Part shown: one piece after another, positions 35,743 to 44,371 of the stretch
Layout: the number at the start of each line of letters is the position of its first letter
Numbering within the stretch: position 1 is the stretch's first letter
From: Limnohabitans sp. G3-2
GTDB lineage: Bacteria > Pseudomonadota > Gammaproteobacteria > Burkholderiales > Burkholderiaceae_C
Direction: 5' to 3'
Length of the DNA stretch: 64,000 nt
Assembly (NCBI RefSeq): GCF_002778275.1
Contig: NZ_NESG01000002.1
Coordinates: forward strand, 414,541-478,540
The notes under the pieces: model-generated
The model's input: the letters and a program-made list of their open reading frames with translations, nothing else
Database searches by the model: none
What the model was told of the DNA's origin: nothing
Position numbers and translations under genes: made by a program

Positions 35743-36573
35743 ATGGCAAAGGCAGATCGGAAAGTGGCAGTCGTGACGGGCGGCGCCCGTGGTATCGGTC
35801 TGGCCATTGGCCAGTGGTTTTTGGCCAATGGCCACCAGGTCGTGTTGCTCGACGTGGACACCAGCACGCTGGACGCCACGCAAAAGCAGCTGAACAGGCC
35901 TGACGACGTGCTGTGCCTGCACACCGATGTGTCCAACCCCGAGCAGGTGCAAGCCGCTGCCGACCAAGTGATGGCGCGCTTTGGCCGTGTGGATGCCTTG
36001 GTCAACAACGCGGGTGTGGCGGTGTTCAAGCCCGCGCTGGAAACCACCTTGGAAGAATGGCGCCATGTGCTCTCGACCAACCTCGACGGCGCGTTTTTGT
36101 GCACGCAAGCGTTTGGGGCCATCATGGTGCGCCAGCGCAGTGGCGCCGTGGTCAACATCGCGTCCATCTCCGGCCTGCGCGCCAGCACCTTGCGCTTGGC
36201 CTACGGCACCAGCAAGGCCGCGCTGATCCACCTGACCAAGCAGTACGCCGCCGAATGGGGCAACTACGGTGTGCGCGTCAACGCGATCTGCCCTGGCCCG
36301 GTCGAGACCGACATGGCCAAGCTGGTGCACAGCGCGGCCATCCGCGCCGACTACTACGACACCATCCCGCTGGGCCGCTACGGCAGCACCGAAGAGATGG
36401 CCAACACCGTCGGTTTTCTGTGCAGCCCCCAGGCCAGCTACATCAACGGGCAGTCCATCGCGGTCGATGGCGGCTTTGACGCCTCGGGCGTGGGCCTGCC
36501 CACCCTGCGCCGCACCACGCCGGCGTTGCAAAACGTCGGTCAAGTGGATGGATCGGGGGACCCGGCTTCTTGA
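35743..36573 (+). CDS. SDR family oxidoreductase (sugar or 3-ketoacyl type)
   Basis: 276 residues, classical short-chain dehydrogenase: cofactor motif VTGGARGIG, NNAG, the catalytic Ser in SISGLRAS and YGTSK (Tyr/Lys), then the end NGQSIAVDGGF with a 20-residue tail beyond the usual length. AAGGGGCAG precedes the ATG at 35743. The SMP-30 lactonase gene follows 30 bases later, which suggests oxidation of a sugar to its lactone by the SDR and hydrolysis by the lactonase. The preference for NAD or NADP is not clear: an Asp after beta-2 (VVLLDVDTS) favours NAD. Confidence 0.87.
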   Translation: MAKADRKVAVVTGGARGIGLAIGQWFLANGHQVVLLDVDTSTLDATQKQLNRPDDVLCLHTDVSNPEQVQAAADQVMARFGRVDALVNNAGVAVFKPALETTLEEWRHVLSTNLDGAFLCTQAFGAIMVRQRSGAVVNIASISGLRASTLRLAYGTSKAALIHLTKQYAAEWGNYGVRVNAICPGPVETDMAKLVHSAAIRADYYDTIPLGRYGSTEEMANTVGFLCSPQASYINGQSIAVDGGFDASGVGLPTLRRTTPALQNVGQVDGSGDPAS

Positions 36574-36603
36574 ATTCCAGCGCAGGCGGCCGGTGAAGGC
36601 ACA

Positions 36604-37659
36604 ATGCCCCGCATGAACCCTTGGACCCGCATCACCTCCGAACCCGACGCCTTGGGCGAGTCGCCCTTTTGGCAAGCGCAAGAGCAGCGCCTGTGCTGGG
36701 TGGACATTCCCGGCAAGCGCATTGCCCGCGTTCAGCTGGACGGCTTGCAGGCCCTTGGCCCGGTTGAGTACTGGCCTTTGACGCAAGAGCCCGGCTGCAT
36801 CGCACCTGTGCAGGGGGGCGGCTTGGTCGTGGCCCTGCGCGATGGCATTTATCTGGCAAGCGAATGGGGTGGCCTCTTGCAGTTGCTGGCGGCCGCGCCG
36901 TATGACACGAGCAAGCAACGCTTCAACGACGGCAAGTGTGACGCGCAAGGCCGATTTTGGGCAGGCAGCCTGTACGAGCCCAAAGACCAGGCGTTGGGCG
37001 TGCTGTACATGCTGGATGGCCAAGGCTTGCACGCCATGGTGGGCGGCGTGAGAGATGGCGTCCAGCAGGGTGTTGTGACGGCCAACGGCCTGGCCTGGTC
37101 ACCCGACGGCCGCACCGCTTACTGGGCCGACACCGCCGCGCACCAGGTGCGCGCTTTTGACTTTGACGCCGCCAGCGGCCAACTCAGCAACCCCCGCGTG
37201 TTCCACCAAGCCCCCCCCAAACCCGCAGGTTGGGCCTGGGGCTGCGCCATCCCTTATGGCGGCCGGCCCGACGGCGCGGCGGTGGACGCAGAAGGGTGCT
37301 ACTGGTCCGCTCAATACGAAGGCGGCCGCCTGCTGCGCATCTCGCCAAAAGGCGAGGTGCTGGCCGAAGTGCCCACCCCGGCGCTGTGCCCCACCATGCC
37401 CTGCTTTGGCGGGCCGGACCTGAAGACCTTGTTTGTCACGACTGCTCGCCACGGTCGAAGCGATGCGGAGCTGGCAAAGTACCCGGGTGCGGGGTGCGTT
37501 TGGGCGATGCGGGTGGAGGTAGCGGGCTTGCCGGTGAACGGTTTTAAGGTCCATACCCATAAAAAACTGGCTGATTTGGGCATCGAACCGTTGCCTACCC
37601 GGGGTGCCAATATCACCAACGAGCTGGTAGATCGCCTGAGGGATGCGGAAGGGATTTGA
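36604..37659 (+). CDS. SMP-30/gluconolactonase family protein
   Basis: 351 residues, slightly longer than most SMP-30 lactonases. A six-bladed propeller is indicated by LGESPFWQAQEQRLCWVDI (metal Glu in GESP), FNDGKCDAQGRFWAGS (Asn/Asp metal region) and ANGLAWSPDGRTAYWADT. The enzyme opens sugar lactones to aldonates. GAAGG lies 5 bases before the ATG at 36604; another ATG at 36613 is possible. An insertion at about 200-225 (APPKPAGWAWGCAIPYGG) and the extended C-terminal part are unlike E. coli-type gluconolactonases. Confidence 0.87.
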   Translation: MPRMNPWTRITSEPDALGESPFWQAQEQRLCWVDIPGKRIARVQLDGLQALGPVEYWPLTQEPGCIAPVQGGGLVVALRDGIYLASEWGGLLQLLAAAPYDTSKQRFNDGKCDAQGRFWAGSLYEPKDQALGVLYMLDGQGLHAMVGGVRDGVQQGVVTANGLAWSPDGRTAYWADTAAHQVRAFDFDAASGQLSNPRVFHQAPPKPAGWAWGCAIPYGGRPDGAAVDAEGCYWSAQYEGGRLLRISPKGEVLAEVPTPALCPTMPCFGGPDLKTLFVTTARHGRSDAELAKYPGAGCVWAMRVEVAGLPVNGFKVHTHKKLADLGIEPLPTRGANITNELVDRLRDAEGI

Positions 37660-37758
37660 AGTCGTTTCACCTTTCTTCAGTCCTCATCAATTTCCCACAA
37701 CCTGCCCGTTCAAAAAATTCACGCACGCGTCTAAGCGTGGGCGTTACCATCGTTGCCC

Positions 37759-38904
37759 ATGGACGTCCAACTCAATTCACTCATCGACGCTGTGCGCTCT
37801 GCCGCAGCCCAAGGCCGCACATGGCGTTTGCGCGGCGGTGGCAGCAAAGACTTTTGGGGCCAAAGCCTCTCGGGCGAGGTGCTGGACACCCGGGCCTACC
37901 GCGGCATCGTCAGCTACGAGCCCAGCGAGTTGGTGGTGACGGTGCGTTGTGGCACGCCCCTGGCCGAGCTGGAAGCCGCCTTGGCCGAAAAAGGCCAGTG
38001 CCTGGCGTTTGAGCCGCCACATTTCGGCCCCCATGCGACGGTGGGCGGCATGGTGGCCGCGGGTTTGAGCGGCCCGGCCCGCGCCACGGCTGGCGCTGTG
38101 CGTGACTATGTGTTGGGCGCGCGCTTCATCAATGGCTTGGGTGAGCACCTGACCTTTGGCGGCCAGGTCATGAAAAACGTGGCCGGTTACGACGTGAGCC
38201 GCTTGATGGCGGGCAGCTGGGGCACGCTGGGCCTGATCACCGAGGTCAGCCTCAAGGTCTTGCCGGTGGCCCCGGCCGAGGCGACCTTGATGATCGCGGG
38301 TTTGGCCCAAAGCCCGGCCTTGGATTTGCTGCACCGCTGGGGCGGTCAACCCCTGCCCTTGAACGCCAGCGCTTGGGTGCGCGACCCCACGGCGCAGCCC
38401 GAGGCTGATTATTTGTTTGTGCGCTTGCGTGGTGCGGTGGCCGCGGTGCAGTCGGCCATGGCCCGGATGAGTGCCGATGCCGTGGCGCTGGGCGCTCAGG
38501 TTCAGGCCATGGACAACGCAGAAGCCGCGCAAGACTGGCGCGCCAGCGGTGAGCAACTGTTGCCGTTTTTTGACGCCCCCAGTGTCGATGCCTGCCTTTG
38601 GCGTTTGTCGGTGCCGCAAACCGCGCCCTTGCTGGATTTGCCCTACGCCCAATACATCGAATGGCAAGGCGCGCAGCGCTGGCTCTGGGCACCCGCTTCT
38701 GCGGCCGTGGCCTTGCGTGAGCTGGCGCAATCGCTCGGCGGCCATGCCACTTTGTTCCGCGCCAGCGCCAAGCAGGCCGAGGTGGACAAAGCCGCTGGTG
38801 TGAACACCCCACTGGACGCTGTGCAGCAGCGCATCCAGCAGCAATTGCAAAAGCAGTTCGACCCCCACGGCGTGTTCGCCACCGGTCGCATGCAACCCCT
38901 CTGA
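37759..38904 (+). CDS. glcE: Glycolate oxidase FAD-binding subunit GlcE
   Basis: 381 residues. FAD_binding_4 segments are visible: LRGGGSKDFWG, RGIVSYEPSELVVTVRCGTPLAELEA, FGPHATVGGMVAAGLSGPARA and GGQVMKNVAGYDVSRLMAGSWGTLGLITE (quoted in pieces). The C-terminus FDPHGVFATGRMQPL is typical of GlcE. GlcE, GlcF and GlcD together oxidise glycolate to glyoxylate at the membrane. The glcF gene follows 11 bases later, but glcD is not in front of it as in many operons; the upstream neighbour is the SMP-30 gene. Confidence 0.93.
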   Translation: MDVQLNSLIDAVRSAAAQGRTWRLRGGGSKDFWGQSLSGEVLDTRAYRGIVSYEPSELVVTVRCGTPLAELEAALAEKGQCLAFEPPHFGPHATVGGMVAAGLSGPARATAGAVRDYVLGARFINGLGEHLTFGGQVMKNVAGYDVSRLMAGSWGTLGLITEVSLKVLPVAPAEATLMIAGLAQSPALDLLHRWGGQPLPLNASAWVRDPTAQPEADYLFVRLRGAVAAVQSAMARMSADAVALGAQVQAMDNAEAAQDWRASGEQLLPFFDAPSVDACLWRLSVPQTAPLLDLPYAQYIEWQGAQRWLWAPASAAVALRELAQSLGGHATLFRASAKQAEVDKAAGVNTPLDAVQQRIQQQLQKQFDPHGVFATGRMQPL

Positions 38905-38915
38905 GGCGAACCTTC

Positions 38916-40154
38916 ATGCAAACCAACCTCGCCCCCGAATACCAAAACACCCCCGAAGGCCTGGAGGCCGAGGCCATCCTGCGCAAGTGCGTGCACTGCG
39001 GCTTTTGCACCGCCACTTGCCCCACCTACCAACTGCTGGGCGACGAGCTGGACGGCCCACGTGGCCGCATCTACCTGATGAAGCAGGTGCTCGAAGGCGA
39101 AACGCCCACCCGCAAAACCCAGATGCACCTGGACCGGTGCCTGACCTGCCGCAACTGCGAAAGCACCTGCCCAAGCGGCGTGCAATACGGGCATTTGGTC
39201 GACATCGGTCGCAAGTTGGTGGACGCCAAAGTCGAGCGCCCCGCCAGCGAAAAGCTGGTGCGTTGGGCGCTCAAAGAAGGCTTGCCCTCGCCCTTGTTTG
39301 CCCCGGCCATGAAGATGGGCCAGATGGTGCGCGGCTTGCTGCCCGAAAGCCTGAAGGCCAAAGTGCCAGCGCCGCAAAATGCCGGTGCCTGGCCCACCGC
39401 GCAGCACGCCCGCAAAGTGCTGATGCTTGCGGGCTGCGTGCAGCCGAGCATGAGCCCCAACATCAACACCGCCACCGCCCGCGTGCTGGACGCCGCAGGC
39501 ATCCAGGCCGTGACCGCACCCAAGGCCGGTTGCTGTGGCGCGCTCAAGTTCCACCTGAACGACCACGATGGCGGAAAAGACCACATGCGCGCCAACATCG
39601 ATGCCTGGTGGCCGCTGGTCGAGAGCGGTGAGGTGGAGGCCATCGTGATGAACGCCTCGGGCTGCGGCGTCATGGTCAAGGACTACGGCCATGTGCTCAA
39701 AGAAGACCCGGTCTATGCCGACAAAGCCGCCCGCATCGGTGCCTTGACCCAAGACCTGAGTGAGTTGCTGCCCGAGTTGGTGCCACTGCTCAAGGACAAG
39801 CTGAAACCCGAAGCCCTGCAAGCTGCAGGCTTGCAGGCCTACCACCCGCCCTGCACGCTGCAACACGGCCAGCAGCTCAAAGGCGGCGTCGAAAAGCATT
39901 TGGGCGATCTGGGCTTTCAGATCAAGGTCACGGCCAACGAGTCCCACCTGTGCTGCGGCTCGGCCGGCACTTACAGCGTGCTCAACCCGGATTTGTCCAA
40001 GCAGCTGCGCGACCGCAAGCTCGGCCACCTGAACGCACTGCAGCCGCAGGGCGTGCTGAGCGCCAACATCGGCTGCATCACCCACCTGCAAAGCGGCAGC
40101 GGCCTGCCGGTGCGGCATTGGGTGGAGTTGCTGGACGAGGCGATCAGTGGCTGA
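38916..40154 (+). CDS. glcF: Glycolate oxidase iron-sulfur subunit GlcF
   Basis: 412 residues. Two 4Fe-4S sites: CVHCGFCTATCPTY near residue 25 and CLTCRNCESTCPSG near 75. Two CCG domains follow, with AGCVQPSMSPNINTAT, AGCCGALKFH, NASGCGVMVKDYG, and later YHPPCTLQHGQ, LCCGSAGTYS and NIGCITHLQSG. This is the complete layout of GlcF, which passes electrons from the flavin subunits to the quinone pool. It ends 5 bases before the convergent ATPase gene. Confidence 0.95.
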   Translation: MQTNLAPEYQNTPEGLEAEAILRKCVHCGFCTATCPTYQLLGDELDGPRGRIYLMKQVLEGETPTRKTQMHLDRCLTCRNCESTCPSGVQYGHLVDIGRKLVDAKVERPASEKLVRWALKEGLPSPLFAPAMKMGQMVRGLLPESLKAKVPAPQNAGAWPTAQHARKVLMLAGCVQPSMSPNINTATARVLDAAGIQAVTAPKAGCCGALKFHLNDHDGGKDHMRANIDAWWPLVESGEVEAIVMNASGCGVMVKDYGHVLKEDPVYADKAARIGALTQDLSELLPELVPLLKDKLKPEALQAAGLQAYHPPCTLQHGQQLKGGVEKHLGDLGFQIKVTANESHLCCGSAGTYSVLNPDLSKQLRDRKLGHLNALQPQGVLSANIGCITHLQSGSGLPVRHWVELLDEAISG

Positions 40155-40159
40155 GTGAA

Positions 40160-41311
40160 TTAATGGGCCAGAACCCCGGCGATATCGCTGACGGAAATCA
40201 CCTCAACCCCTTCGGCGAACGGCCAACGGTGCTGCACGGGGGCCACGATGTAGGTTTTTTCGGGTTGCACGTCTTGCAGGGATTGCCAGAAGCCTTTGGT
40301 GACTTTGGGCGCAACGCTGAACTTGATTTCGAAACCGATTTTTCGCTGTCCTGCTTCCACCACCACATCCAGCTCGGCACCCGCCGCTGTTCTGTAAAAC
40401 GACAGGCTGGCCCCGGCGGGCACGTGGGCGGCAATCTGGTCGATGACAAAGCCCTCCCAAGATGCACCCGTCATGGGGTGGCCTTGCAGGTCGTCCGGAT
40501 GCCTCAAGCCCAGAAGGCTGTGCAGCAGACCGCTGTCACGGACATAGACCTTGGGCGCCTTGACCAAGCGCTTGCCCAAGTTGGCGTGATAGGGCTCGAG
40601 TTTTCTGACCAGCAGCGCACCCACCATGTGATCCAGCCAGCGATTGACCGTGGGGGCGCTCACGTCCAGTGAGTTGGCGATGGCCGATGCATTGAACAGC
40701 TGGCCATGCACATGCGCCAGCATGCGCCAAAAGCGGCGCAAACTTTCGGCATCCACGCGCAAGCCCAGAGCTGGCAAATCGGTGTGCAGCAGGTGGCGGA
40801 TGAACGCATCGCGCCAGGCCCAAGAAGCGTGTGAATCGACGGCGGTGAAGCTGGGCGGAAAGCCGCCGCGCACCCACAAGTCCTGCACGGTGCTGAGGTC
40901 CGAGCCGACTTCGTTGACGAGGAGCGGGAACATGTCGATCAGACTCAGCCGTCCAGCCAAGGATTGGGATTGACGCAGCAATTCAAACGAAGCCGAGCCC
41001 AGCAAGACAAAACGCCCGGGACGACGGACGCGGTCGATTTCACCGCGCAACACCGAAAACAGCTGCGGTGCATTTTGAACTTCGTCCAAGATGACCAGCC
41101 GGTCTGCGTGGGCTTGCAAAAACAGCGGGCCTTCGCCTAGGCGTGCCTGATCTTGTGGGGATTCAAGGTCCAGGTAAATGGCATTGGGATGGGTGTCCAG
41201 CAGAGCACGGGCCAAGGTGGTTTTGCCAATCTGGCGCGCTCCCAAAATGGCAACGGCTGGACTCCATGTGAGGTGTGAGGCCAGAGTACTTTGAGCGTTG
41301 CGTTTGAACAT
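40160..41311 (-). CDS. AAA ATPase with DUF4143 domain
   Basis: 383 residues. The N-terminal AAA-14 domain has Walker A GARQIGKTTLARALL and Walker B LVILDEVQN, with a sensor segment FVLLGSASFELLRQS. The C-terminal DUF4143 domain has a winged-helix-like stretch (NASAIANSLDVSAPTVNRWLDHM) and a nuclease-like tail (ASLSFYRTAAGAELDVVVEAG, KIGFEIKFS) resembling a PD-D/ExK fold: D, then E-x-K. Function of this widespread family is unknown; it is patchily distributed and often horizontally acquired. The start codon overlaps a 41-bp near-perfect palindrome, so autoregulation is likely. The region upstream is AT-rich compared with its surroundings. Confidence 0.88.
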   Translation of the reverse strand: MFKRNAQSTLASHLTWSPAVAILGARQIGKTTLARALLDTHPNAIYLDLESPQDQARLGEGPLFLQAHADRLVILDEVQNAPQLFSVLRGEIDRVRRPGRFVLLGSASFELLRQSQSLAGRLSLIDMFPLLVNEVGSDLSTVQDLWVRGGFPPSFTAVDSHASWAWRDAFIRHLLHTDLPALGLRVDAESLRRFWRMLAHVHGQLFNASAIANSLDVSAPTVNRWLDHMVGALLVRKLEPYHANLGKRLVKAPKVYVRDSGLLHSLLGLRHPDDLQGHPMTGASWEGFVIDQIAAHVPAGASLSFYRTAAGAELDVVVEAGQRKIGFEIKFSVAPKVTKGFWQSLQDVQPEKTYIVAPVQHRWPFAEGVEVISVSDIAGVLAH

Positions 41312-41350
41312 CCTTGTATTTTAAATATGACATATTCAAAATACAAGGAT
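41310..41350. repeat. 41-bp near-perfect palindrome over the ATPase start codon
   Basis: Two 20-bp arms (left begins ATCCTTGTATTTT, right ends AAAATACAAGGAT) match at 19 of 20 positions around a single central base. It begins inside the ATG of the DUF4143 ATPase gene and extends into its upstream region, so it must cover the promoter or the translation start. It is much longer than a typical operator. It may be an operator, a transcript hairpin blocking translation, or a relic of a mobile element end. Confidence 0.85.
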
Positions 41351-41651
41351 AAAAATACTGTTCATAAGCATTTAACCCAAACCCGCCTGAAATTCCGCGC
41401 TGAAGCGGTACAGCAAGCTGTGGTCAACGGTTGGTGCAGAAACAAGCGCACTGCCAGTGCATTTTGTTGGCGCTCAGATTTCAAGGATGAATTGAAAAAT
41501 CTTGGCGCTTTGAGCGTATTCAACCGAAGTTCGAAGTCCTTGTCCCCCGTCCGGCCAGGCCTATGCGCGAACACGCCAATATGCCCACCCGGGTAGTATT
41601 CAGCGCTGGATGTGAGACCGCGCTTGCAAAGCGCAAACAAAGGACAAGACG
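41351..41651. other. Low-GC intergenic stretch upstream of the ATPase and the small membrane protein
   Basis: About 300 bases without a supported gene. Short reading frames occur on both strands, but none has a ribosome site or recognisable composition. The first 40 bases are AT-rich (AAAAATACTGTTCATAAG) and probably hold the ATPase promoter. The stretch may be debris from insertion of the ATPase gene. AGGACAAGACG at its right end is the ribosome site for the gene at 41652. Confidence 0.5.
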
Positions 41652-42038
41652 ATGGCGATACCTTGGTTGATGGCGCTCAAAGTGATTCCCTGGGGCGACG
41701 TGATCGAGCACGCGCCTTCGGTGCTCAAAGCGGCGCGCAAGCTGATGGACCGCCAGCCCCCGGCGTCGTCAGATCCATCAGGCGCCCCATCCACACAAAC
41801 GCCCGTGAGTGCGGTGCCCAGTTTGGGTGAACTCAAAAACGCCTTGATCACGGCACAAGGTCAGATCGAGCGCCAAGCCCAAACCCAACGCGAACTCACC
41901 GAAACGCTGACCGAGTTGGCCGAACAAAACGCGCGCCTGGTCAGCGCCGTGGAAGTGCTGCGCCTGCGCACGCGCTTGTTGCTGTGGGGTGGCGCGGCCC
42001 TGTTGCTGTGGTTGGCCGTGCTGACTTGGCAGGTTTGA
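41652..42038 (+). CDS. Small coiled-coil protein with C-terminal membrane anchor
   Basis: 128 residues, no family recognised. Residues 1-30 are mildly hydrophobic (WLMALKVIPWGDVIEHAPSVL), 35-55 are Pro/Ser-rich, 57-105 form a likely coiled coil (LKNALITAQGQIERQAQTQRELTETLTELAEQNARLVSAVE, quoted in part below the limit as LKNALITAQGQIERQ), and 106-128 is a membrane helix (LLLWGGAALLLWLAVLTWQV). AGGACAAG precedes the ATG. Similar short coiled-coil, tail-anchored proteins are common in Comamonadaceae, without known role. Confidence 0.7.
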   Translation: MAIPWLMALKVIPWGDVIEHAPSVLKAARKLMDRQPPASSDPSGAPSTQTPVSAVPSLGELKNALITAQGQIERQAQTQRELTETLTELAEQNARLVSAVEVLRLRTRLLLWGGAALLLWLAVLTWQV

Positions 42039-42083
42039 CGGGATGCAGGCCCGAGGTGATGCAGGCGCCGTGGGCGCCGTCGC

Positions 42084-42566
42084 TCAAGCGGCCAGCGCCG
42101 CCTCAATGTCTTTGGCGATTTTTTCTGGCGAGTCTTGCGGCGCATAGCGCTTGATCACACGGCCGTCGCGCCCCACCAGAAACTTGGTGAAGTTCCACTT
42201 GATGCCCTTGCTGCCCAAAATGCCTGGGGCCTCTGCGGTGAGCCACTGGTAAAGAGGGTGGGCACCGTCGCCATTGACCTTGATCTTGCTCATCATCTGA
42301 AAGCTGACGCCGTAGTTCTTCTGGCAGAAGCTGGCAATTTGCGCATCGTCGCCCGGGTCTTGGCTGGCGAACTGGTTGCAGGGAAACCCCAGCACCGCCA
42401 GGCCCTGGCCTGCGTATTTCTGGTGCAACTTTTCCAGCCCCGTGAACTGGGGCGTGAAGCCGCAGGCACTGGCGGTGTTCACGATCAGCATCACCTGACC
42501 TTGGTAGCGCGACAGGGGCACGGTTTGGTGGTCGATGCTTTGGGCTTCGAGTTCGTACAGGCTCAT
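42084..42566 (-). CDS. Glutathione peroxidase (cysteine type)
   Basis: 160 residues, standard length. The catalytic motif NTASACGFTPQF has Cys where animal enzymes have selenocysteine; the Gln is in LGFPCNQF and the Trp in KWNFTKFLV, completing the tetrad. It reduces peroxides with thioredoxin or glutathione. MSLYELEAQ at 42566 is the usual start. Although a selenium module occurs at the left edge of the window, this enzyme does not use selenium. Confidence 0.93.
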   Translation of the reverse strand: MSLYELEAQSIDHQTVPLSRYQGQVMLIVNTASACGFTPQFTGLEKLHQKYAGQGLAVLGFPCNQFASQDPGDDAQIASFCQKNYGVSFQMMSKIKVNGDGAHPLYQWLTAEAPGILGSKGIKWNFTKFLVGRDGRVIKRYAPQDSPEKIAKDIEAALAA

Positions 42567-42636
42567 GGGGTGCGTTCCGTGTTGTTTGAACAGAGGGTCA
42601 TCATGCCAGTGACAGCCCATGGCCGTGCAGGCCGTT

Positions 42637-43533
42637 TTACTTTTCCTTGTGACCCGGACCAACGATGGACAGCAAAGCCGCCAGCAAAATCAAGGCCCCG
42701 CCGAGCAGTGTTCGGGTTTCCCACTGCGAGGCATCCAGCAGCACCGACGACACGCTGGCAAACAGCACCTCGGACAGCATGACCAGCGCCGTGGTGTGGG
42801 CGGCCAAGCGTGCAGCGCCGTATTGCAGCGCCAAATTGCCCAATAAAAACGAGATGCCCAGCAGGGCCACGAGCGGCAGCCAAGTCCAGCTCGGGGCCGC
42901 GCCGATGGCCACGACGCCCGTGATCAAACCCGCCATGGCCGCCAGCGAGGCCATGACCGCACCGCCGCCAAACATGGCCAGGGTGCGCGAGGTGCTGGGG
43001 GTGTCCTTGAGCTTGAGCAGCAAAGCGTTGGTGATGGCAAAAGTCAGGCCGCCCATCAGGGCCAAACCGTCGGCCAGGCTTTCAGGCACAGGCCAGGGTG
43101 TCTCGGGCGTTTTGAGCACGATGAACAAACCGGCCAGCGCCAGCACCAAACGCAGCAAGGCCATGGCGGTGGGTTTTTCGCCCAACAGCCACCAAGCCAC
43201 CAGCACGGACCACGCGGGCATCAAATAAAACAGCAACACCACGCGCACCACGTCGCCGACGGTGACGGCCCAGTTGAAGCCCACATTGGTCAGGCCCGAG
43301 GCCAGCAGCAAGAGCCACAATCCGGGCTGGCCGCGCCAGCTCAGCAGTTGTCCGCTGCGCCACAGCCACAAGGCAATGGCGCTGAACACAAAGGCATAGA
43401 CCATCGCCGTGGCCCAAAGGGGGTGCAGGCCTTGTGCCTCAAGCTGTTTGAAAGGCCACCAGCAAACGCCCCAAACAAAAGCGTTGAACAGGAGTCCCGC
43501 AACAGAAAGGGTTTGAGGGGAGATCGCGCCCAT
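42637..43533 (-). CDS. DMT superfamily (EamA) transporter
   Basis: 298 residues with ten membrane helices in two EamA repeats; the first repeat has FNAFVWGVCWWPFKQLEAQG and the second repeat TFAITNALLLKLKD, each ending in a short charged turn. Drug/metabolite exporters of this type move amino acids or other small metabolites. The real start is MGAISPQTLSV at 43533; longer in-frame codons run into the DedA gene. It lies 11 bases downstream of dedA in the same direction. Confidence 0.88.
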   Translation of the reverse strand: MGAISPQTLSVAGLLFNAFVWGVCWWPFKQLEAQGLHPLWATAMVYAFVFSAIALWLWRSGQLLSWRGQPGLWLLLLASGLTNVGFNWAVTVGDVVRVVLLFYLMPAWSVLVAWWLLGEKPTAMALLRLVLALAGLFIVLKTPETPWPVPESLADGLALMGGLTFAITNALLLKLKDTPSTSRTLAMFGGGAVMASLAAMAGLITGVVAIGAAPSWTWLPLVALLGISFLLGNLALQYGAARLAAHTTALVMLSEVLFASVSSVLLDASQWETRTLLGGALILLAALLSIVGPGHKEK

Positions 43534-43544
43534 GCGTGGGCAGA

Positions 43545-44180
43545 TCAGGGCGCGTCGCCAGAGGCCTTGGCGGCCAGCGTGGCTTGGCGCTTGCGCCACC
43601 AGCGCCAGCCCAGCCAGGCCACGCCGATGCCCAGCAAGGCAAAAATGCCATGCTGGAATTGGCGCAGCACGCCAAACATCCAGTCCCAGTTTTGTGCGCC
43701 AAAGTAACCGAGGTACACCCAGATCGGCACGCTGATCAAGGCGGCAAAGCCGTCCATGAAAAACCAAGTGGCCAAGCTCACACGTTGGCTCATGCCGGCC
43801 GAAAAGAAGACCGGGGTGCGCAGACCGGGTAAAAACCGGGCCACAAACATGACCCATTTGCCATATTTCTGAAAGGCGTCTTGGGCGCTGGCAAAGCGCT
43901 CGGGGGTCAAGATTTTGCGAAAGCCGGGCAATTGGGAAATGCGTTGGCCATACAAGCGGCCCAGGGTGAACATCAGGCCATCACCGACCATGACGCCCGC
44001 CATGCCCACGGCAAACATGGTGTTCACATCGGCATGGCCCAAGCCCGCGATGACGCCGCCCGTGACCAAGGTCACGTCTTCAGGAACAGGAACGCCAAAG
44101 CCGCAAATCAACAACATCACAAACACAGCCAAATAGCCGTATTCGGTGAAGATGGGCATCAAAAACTGAAAAACTTCCAT
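43545..44180 (-). CDS. DedA family membrane protein
   Basis: 211 residues. DedA features: EYGYLAVFVMLLICGFGVPVPEDV (start of the re-entrant region with the P-x-P-E), then RFLPGLRTPVFFSAGMSQRV, containing the conserved R-F-x-P-G-x-R that is important for lipid scrambling in this family. About six hydrophobic segments. DedA proteins recycle undecaprenyl phosphate or phospholipids across the inner membrane. Confidence 0.92.
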   Translation of the reverse strand: MEVFQFLMPIFTEYGYLAVFVMLLICGFGVPVPEDVTLVTGGVIAGLGHADVNTMFAVGMAGVMVGDGLMFTLGRLYGQRISQLPGFRKILTPERFASAQDAFQKYGKWVMFVARFLPGLRTPVFFSAGMSQRVSLATWFFMDGFAALISVPIWVYLGYFGAQNWDWMFGVLRQFQHGIFALLGIGVAWLGWRWWRKRQATLAAKASGDAP

Positions 44181-44371
44181 GGATTACAAGGTTCAGCCAA
44201 CGCCTGAACAGCTCAGACGGAATGCGCGGGTTAACAGGCAGCGGGCCAGTGTAATTCATTTACAAACCCCTTCCAGACTCGGGAATGGTGCGGTTCAAAG
44301 GGCAAATGGCCCTCACTGGAAGGCTCTTTGAAGCTGGCATACTTGATTGGCACATTTCGCGCTCAGACCCC

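Noticed and set aside
41362..41640. Short minus-strand frame upstream of the ATPase gene
   Set aside because: No ribosome site, no family features, unbalanced composition; treated as intergenic.
42084..42566. Selenoprotein glutathione peroxidase linked to the selenium genes
   Set aside because: The catalytic codon is Cys, not TGA, and no SECIS-like need arises.
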